The position numbers and the translations under genes are program-made. From assembly GCA_934101345.1 (NCBI GenBank), contig CAKOQV010000034.1, positions 1-13,100 on the forward strand: a stretch of 13,100 bases of DNA, given 5' to 3'. This document shows, piece after piece, positions 12,919-13,100 of this stretch. A model generated the notes under the pieces. It saw nothing but the letters and a program-made list of their open reading frames with translations. It did not search any database and was not told the DNA's origin. How positions within the stretch are numbered: position 1 is the first letter of the stretch; each line of letters starts with the position of its first letter. The stretch is from an uncultured Bacilli bacterium (lineage in GTDB: Bacteria > Bacillota_I > Bacilli_A > RF39 > UBA660).

Positions 12919-13100
12919 GTATGTATATTTTGCTTCTATATGATAGATATGGTTGATATATTTATTTGAGACAATATTATTGGCTCAAATAAACACTTTA
13001 GTACATTAGAACTAAAGTGAAAAACGTTAAATTAAAAAGTTAATTCTCGCTATTGTAGAAAATATTGATTTTATAACTAAATGCACGATTTTATAATAAA
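12919..13100. other. Non-coding tail with no supportable gene
   Basis: No open frame with a ribosome binding site was found here on either strand. It holds the tandem hairpins at 12961-13019 and a weaker AATTAA/TTAATT dyad (13031-13036 and 13041-13046). A short frame from ATG 13081 runs off the window but has no binding site. It may be the leader of a gene beyond the window or a small RNA locus. Confidence 0.5.
12961..13019. repeat. Two perfect tandem inverted repeats (double hairpin)
   Basis: The first is TTTATTTGAG / CTCAAATAAA (12961-12970 and 12984-12993) with an inner CAAT/ATTG; the second, starting on the next base, is CACTTTAGT / ACTAAAGTG (12994-13002 and 13011-13019) with an 8-base loop. 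Neither has a following T-run on either strand, so they are not ordinary terminators. Confidence 0.7.

Noticed and set aside
12919..13100. T-box or known riboswitch in the terminal region
   Set aside because: No T-box sequence or recognisable riboswitch core was seen, only the hairpins.
1..13100. UGA read as tryptophan (Mycoplasma code)
   Set aside because: Trp codons in conserved positions are TGG (for example the WW pair in RpoD region 2.4), and two well-defined genes end with TGA.

Overview
The window comes from a very AT-rich, low-GC Gram-positive bacterium, most likely an uncultured spore-forming member of the Bacilli of the small-genome, gut-Mollicutes-like kind. The reasons are AT-saturated codon use (GAT, AAT, ATT and AAA dominate), a Firmicutes-type dnaG-rpoD-trmK operon, SLH and TasA-like surface proteins, extended AGGAGGTGAT-type ribosome binding sites, and a clear small acid-soluble spore protein (SspI). 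UGA is a normal stop (the genes ending at 3571 and 7714 use it) and tryptophan is TGG, so this is not the Mycoplasma code despite the composition. The lineage is inference from these traits.

Layout. Positions 1-3571 hold a cell-surface block: the 3' end of a beta-helix protein anchored by three SLH domains, two paralogous TasA/camelysin-like exported proteins, and an unrecognised single-pass membrane protein that runs straight into holA. Positions 3577-5910 hold holA (clamp-loader delta), a convergent sspI, and hemW. The rpsT/gpr/spoIIP genes that sit between holA and hemW in Bacillus are absent here. Positions 5957-8742 hold a small coiled-coil/zinc-ribbon protein, an MscS channel coupled to an HD-domain hydrolase, and a membrane-anchored PdaC-like polysaccharide deacetylase. 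Positions 8743-9297 (minus) encode a TetR-family regulator, divergent from the macromolecular synthesis operon dnaG-rpoD-trmK (9408-12898). Positions 12919-13100 contain no gene but two perfect tandem hairpins.

How it fits together. Most of the window is housekeeping: replication priming and clamp loading, primary sigma factor, tRNA modification, osmotic safety valve and wall modification. The accessory signal is the surface block at the left and the spore gene in the middle. The most interesting regulatory signal is a perfect 7-5-7 dyad between tetR and dnaG whose two arms contain the -35 boxes of both divergent promoters. This suggests, without proof, that a TetR-type repressor controls its own gene and the primase/sigma-A operon. 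A second notable signal is a sigma-G-like promoter in front of sspI. Across the window the non-coding DNA is highly compressed: several stop codons lie inside terminator hairpins, and several predicted -10 boxes lie only about 5-9 bases upstream of the Shine-Dalgarno sequence.
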